Assembly: GCA_023140455.1 (NCBI GenBank)
Contig: JAGLLQ010000065.1
Span: 1 to 11,355, forward strand
Reading direction: 5' to 3'
Source of the DNA: Desulfobacteraceae bacterium
GTDB taxonomy: Bacteria > Desulfobacterota > Desulfobacteria > Desulfobacterales > Desulfobacteraceae
DNA length: 11,355 bases
Part shown: piece after piece, positions 7,300 through 11,355 of the stretch
Position numbering within the stretch: position 1 is the stretch's first letter
Layout: each line of letters begins with the position of its first letter
Notes under the pieces: generated by a model
The model's input: only the letters and a program-made list of their open reading frames with translations
Databases searched by the model: none
What the model was told of the DNA's origin: nothing
Made by a program: the position numbers and the translations under genes

Positions 7300-7372
7300 A
7301 TGATGCGGCTTAAAAAATAATTAATCATGTAAGTAATTAAATTAACAACTTTTTGATTAAAGGCAAGAATAA

Positions 7373-7563
7373 ATGGAATTTTTTCTTTGTGTGATAGGAA
7401 TGGTAATGATTGTGGAAGGCTTACCTTATTTTGCAGTTCCAGATAAAATGAAAAATATGATAAGGATGCTTCTGGATCTTCCTGATAAATCAATAAGGGG
7501 GTTTGGCGGATTTCTTATGATTGTGGGCATTATAATAGTTTATATTGGGAAACGTATTATTTA

Positions 7564-7564
<1 letters not shown>
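7373..7564 (+). CDS. DUF2065 (YjeT-like) small inner-membrane protein
   Basis: This 63-residue protein has two hydrophobic helices: about residues 3-20 (FFLCVIGMVMIVEGLPYF) and 43-59 (RGFGGFLMIVGIIIVYI). A short charged loop containing DKMKNMIRMLLDLPDK joins them. The EGLPYF motif after the first helix and the RGFGG motif before the second match the DUF2065/YjeT family, whose function is unknown. Membrane location is predicted from hydrophobicity. AAAGG at 7359-7363 lies 9 bases before the ATG. Its TAA (7562-7564) overlaps the queA ATG by one base, which implies translational coupling and suggests the pair is regularly co-expressed, although no link to queuosine is evident. Confidence 0.85.
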
Positions 7565-9764
<2,200 letters not shown>

Positions 9765-9803
9765 TTGACCAATCATTTGGAAAATCATTCAGGTTGTTTT
9801 GGA

Positions 9804-9832
9804 TTTTCATTTGGTGCGGCAAATGATACAAT
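9804..9832 (+). promoter_or_regulatory. Extended -10 promoter for hypA-hypB-MEMO
   Basis: TACAAT (9827-9832, 5 of 6 consensus) is preceded by TG one base upstream (9824-9825), an extended -10 element. A weak -35, TTTTCA (9804-9809), lies exactly 17 bases upstream. Transcription would start near 9839, about 35 bases before the hypA ATG. It sits in the only sizeable gap between tgt and hypA. Confidence 0.55.
9807..9826. promoter_or_regulatory. Perfect inverted repeat in the hypA promoter spacer, operator candidate
   Basis: TCATTTG (9807-9813) and CAAATGA (9820-9826) are perfect 7-base arms around GTGCGG. The dyad fills the space between the -35 and -10 boxes, where a bound repressor would block RNA polymerase. 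A third copy of the half-site, TCATTTG, lies upstream at 9773-9779. No known regulator motif is recognised, and no T-run follows, so it does not look like a terminator. Confidence 0.45.
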
Positions 9833-9873
9833 AAAGAATTATGGATAAACTTTAGCCAAGGTGGTAAATTATT

Positions 9874-10221
9874 ATGCACGAGATGGGTATTGCAGAAAAA
9901 ATAGTTGAAATTGCTCTTGAATCCATACCTGAAGATATTGAGAACCCCAGGATTGAGAAAATGAATCTAAGGATTGGCAAGTTTGCCTCTGTTGTTGAAG
10001 ACAGCCTCAGGTTCTGTTTTGGAATAATTGTCAAAGATACTCCACTTGAGGATACAAAGCTTGAAATAGAAAATGTTCCTGTTTTGGTGCATTGCAATAA
10101 GTGTAATTTTGAATGGGAAGTTGATGACCCGATTTTCAAGTGCCCTGAATGCAAGGGAACAGATCTTGAAATGCTTTCAGGAAGAGAGATTGATATAGAC
10201 TCAATTGAGTTAGCTGATTAA
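9874..10221 (+). CDS. hypA: Hydrogenase/urease nickel chaperone HypA
   Basis: This 115-residue protein has standard HypA length. The MHE N-terminus provides His2, the family's nickel ligand, and fixes the start codon. The conserved IEKMNLRIGKFASVVEDSLRF region follows. The zinc domain has two CxxC pairs: Cys74/Cys77 (CNKC) and Cys90/Cys93 (CPEC). HypA delivers nickel, with HypB, to the large subunit of [NiFe]-hydrogenase in the cytoplasm; in some organisms it also serves other nickel enzymes. AAGGTGG at 9858-9864 sits 9 bases before the ATG. hypB follows by 26 bases. No hydrogenase structural gene and no hypC-F genes are in the window, so the client enzyme is encoded elsewhere. Confidence 0.97.
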   Translation: MHEMGIAEKIVEIALESIPEDIENPRIEKMNLRIGKFASVVEDSLRFCFGIIVKDTPLEDTKLEIENVPVLVHCNKCNFEWEVDDPIFKCPECKGTDLEMLSGREIDIDSIELAD

Positions 10222-10247
10222 AAGATAAAATAAATTAAGGATTTAAA

Positions 10248-10916
10248 ATGGAAATTAATATTCAAAAAAGAGTTCTGGAAGCCAATGAAAACGAATCCGA
10301 GAGATTAAAAAGATTTTTTAAAGAAAAAAATGTTTTTGTTTTAAATGTTATGAGCTCTCCAGGATCAGGCAAAACAGAAACTCTGGTTAAAACTCTTAAC
10401 AAAATCATGCCTGAAATTAGCACAGCTGTGATTGTGGGTGATATCTGCACAACTAATGATGCTGATCGCTTAAAGTCAACAGGTGCAGAAGTGACTCAGA
10501 TTAATACAGATAAATTTGGCGGTGATTGCCATCTTGCAGCCCACCTTATTGAATCAACTGCAAAGGAATTTGATCTTGATACTATAGATCTTTTAATTGT
10601 TGAAAATATTGGAAATCTTGTCTGCCCTGCTGAGTTTGATATCGGTGAAGATGCTAGAACTGTTGTGCTGAGTGTTACAGAGGGTGAAGATAAACCCTTA
10701 AAATATCCTTTAATGTTCAGGCTTGCCCATAGTGCAATTTTGAACAAGATTGATCTTTTACCTTATCTTGATTTTAATATTGATGAAGCAGAAAATAGTA
10801 TTAAAGAAGTTAACCCCAATATACCGATATTTAAGATATCAGCAACAAAAGAAGAAGGTCTTGATCCATGGGTTGAATGGCTTAAACAGATGGTTGCCTC
10901 AAAACTCAAAACTTAA
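10248..10916 (+). CDS. hypB: Hydrogenase nickel incorporation GTPase HypB
   Basis: This 222-residue protein belongs to the SIMIBI-class GTPases. Motifs in order are the P-loop SSPGSGKTE (36-44), GDICTTNDADR (64-74), the metal-site Cys94-His95 in GGDCHLAAH, ENIGNLVCPAEFD (119-131) with Cys126, and the guanine-specificity motif NKID (166-169). HypB hydrolyses GTP to drive nickel transfer together with HypA and dimerises in a metal-dependent way. It lacks the N-terminal CxxCGC nickel site and the His-rich stretch found in some homologues, so it resembles the minimal form. AAGGA at 10237-10241 lies 6 bases before the ATG. It sits between hypA and a MEMO-family gene, 40 bases from the latter, in a likely three-gene or longer transcript. 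Confidence 0.97.
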   Translation: MEINIQKRVLEANENESERLKRFFKEKNVFVLNVMSSPGSGKTETLVKTLNKIMPEISTAVIVGDICTTNDADRLKSTGAEVTQINTDKFGGDCHLAAHLIESTAKEFDLDTIDLLIVENIGNLVCPAEFDIGEDARTVVLSVTEGEDKPLKYPLMFRLAHSAILNKIDLLPYLDFNIDEAENSIKEVNPNIPIFKISATKEEGLDPWVEWLKQMVASKLKT

Positions 10917-10956
10917 AAATTTGAGTGACCATAAGTAAGTTTATGGAGGGATTGAT

Positions 10957-11355
10957 ATGGGAAGAAAAAAAGCAGCTTTTAGAAGTGCATGGTACCCGGA
11001 AAGTGCGGATGAATGTGAATCTCATATCAAAGGCTATTTAAAAGATAATAACGGGGTCCTGCAAGATGATTTCCCGGGTTGTATTGTCCCCCATGCCGGC
11101 TGGTATTATTCAGGTTCAATAGCGTGCCGAACCATTGGCTCTCTTGCCAGCCTGATAGGTCAGGAAAGAAACCTGGATTGCATTGTTATTTTTGGTCTTC
11201 ATATGAATGCTAATGATTCTCCAGTTATGCTCGAGTCTGGATCATGGGAAACTCCTTTTGGCGATCTTGATATCCATAAGAGTTTTGGGGCAAATATAGT
11301 TGAAAAGGCGTTCTCTGAAAAAATTAAGATATGGGAAAAATCTTACAGATCTTTT
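10957..11355 (+). CDS. MEMO family protein (AmmeMemoRadiSam system B), 3'-truncated by window edge
   Basis: An ATG at 10957 preceded by GGAGGG (10945-10950, 6 bases away) opens a frame of 133 codons that runs off the right edge. The N-terminus is MGRKKAAFRSAWYPESADEC, followed by GCIVPHAGWYYSGSIA (41-56), IVIFGLHM (76-83) and ESGSWETPFGDLDIH (93-107). These are hallmarks of the MEMO family, related to extradiol dioxygenases. His46 and His82 match two of the three conserved metal-site residues of human MEMO1; the third, a Cys, would lie beyond the edge. In prokaryotes this family is often found with an AMMECR1 protein and a radical SAM protein, a three-part system of poorly known function. Co-transcription with hypAB is likely. 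Confidence 0.9.
   Translation, partial: MGRKKAAFRSAWYPESADECESHIKGYLKDNNGVLQDDFPGCIVPHAGWYYSGSIACRTIGSLASLIGQERNLDCIVIFGLHMNANDSPVMLESGSWETPFGDLDIHKSFGANIVEKAFSEKIKIWEKSYRSF

Noticed and set aside
7321..7360. Inverted repeat TTAATCA / TGATTAA before the DUF2065 gene
   Set aside because: The 7-base arms are nearly all A/T and are 26 bases apart, so a stable hairpin or operator is doubtful in such AT-rich sequence.
7300..7372. Possible preQ1 riboswitch in the leader upstream of DUF2065-queA-tgt
   Set aside because: The leader is almost all A and T, with no G/C stem or C-rich segment of the kind a preQ1 aptamer needs.

Overview
The window is AT-rich chromosomal DNA, densely packed with core genes. 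No mobile element, phage gene, CRISPR array, rRNA or tRNA is visible. The gene set suggests an anaerobic Desulfobacterota, probably Desulfobacterales: a split tRNA amidotransferase, an endonuclease-type MutL, a secreted TolB/FlgO-like protein, the nickel chaperones HypA/HypB next to a MEMO/AmmeMemoRadiSam-B gene, and a DUF2065-queA-tgt cluster. That placement is inference from family resemblance, not from a marker gene.

Left part, + strand (2-4480): the 3' end of a SPOR-domain envelope gene, then gatC, gatA, a 60-residue uncharacterised protein and mutL. These are closely spaced and probably one transcript. A possible GTG-started mini-ORF overlaps the mutL stop. Centre, - strand (7175-4566): gatB, a secreted TolB/FlgO-like protein coupled to it with no gap, and a VOC/glyoxalase-fold protein. 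This cluster converges on mutL. GatB, the third subunit of the amidotransferase, is therefore expressed from a different transcript than GatC and GatA.

Right part, + strand: back-to-back sigma70-like promoters lie at 7229-7299, reading leftward to gatB and rightward to a DUF2065 membrane protein, queA and tgt. QueA and Tgt are the last two dedicated enzymes before epoxyqueuosine reduction in tRNA queuosine synthesis. A 109-bp gap then holds a good extended -10 promoter with a perfect inverted repeat filling its spacer. It drives hypA, hypB and the 5' part of a MEMO-family gene that runs off the right edge.

Functionally the window is mostly translation fidelity (GatCAB, queuosine), mismatch repair (MutL) and nickel enzyme maturation (HypAB). 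The best leads beyond ordinary annotation are: the operator-like repeat before hypA; the linkage of hypAB to the poorly understood MEMO family; the TolB-like protein, which looks shorter than relatives that may carry C-terminal repeats; a 13/14-identical tandem duplication that duplicates the mutL ribosome binding site; and an unusual Trp in the Tgt substrate pocket. I see no clear new defence or biosynthetic system.
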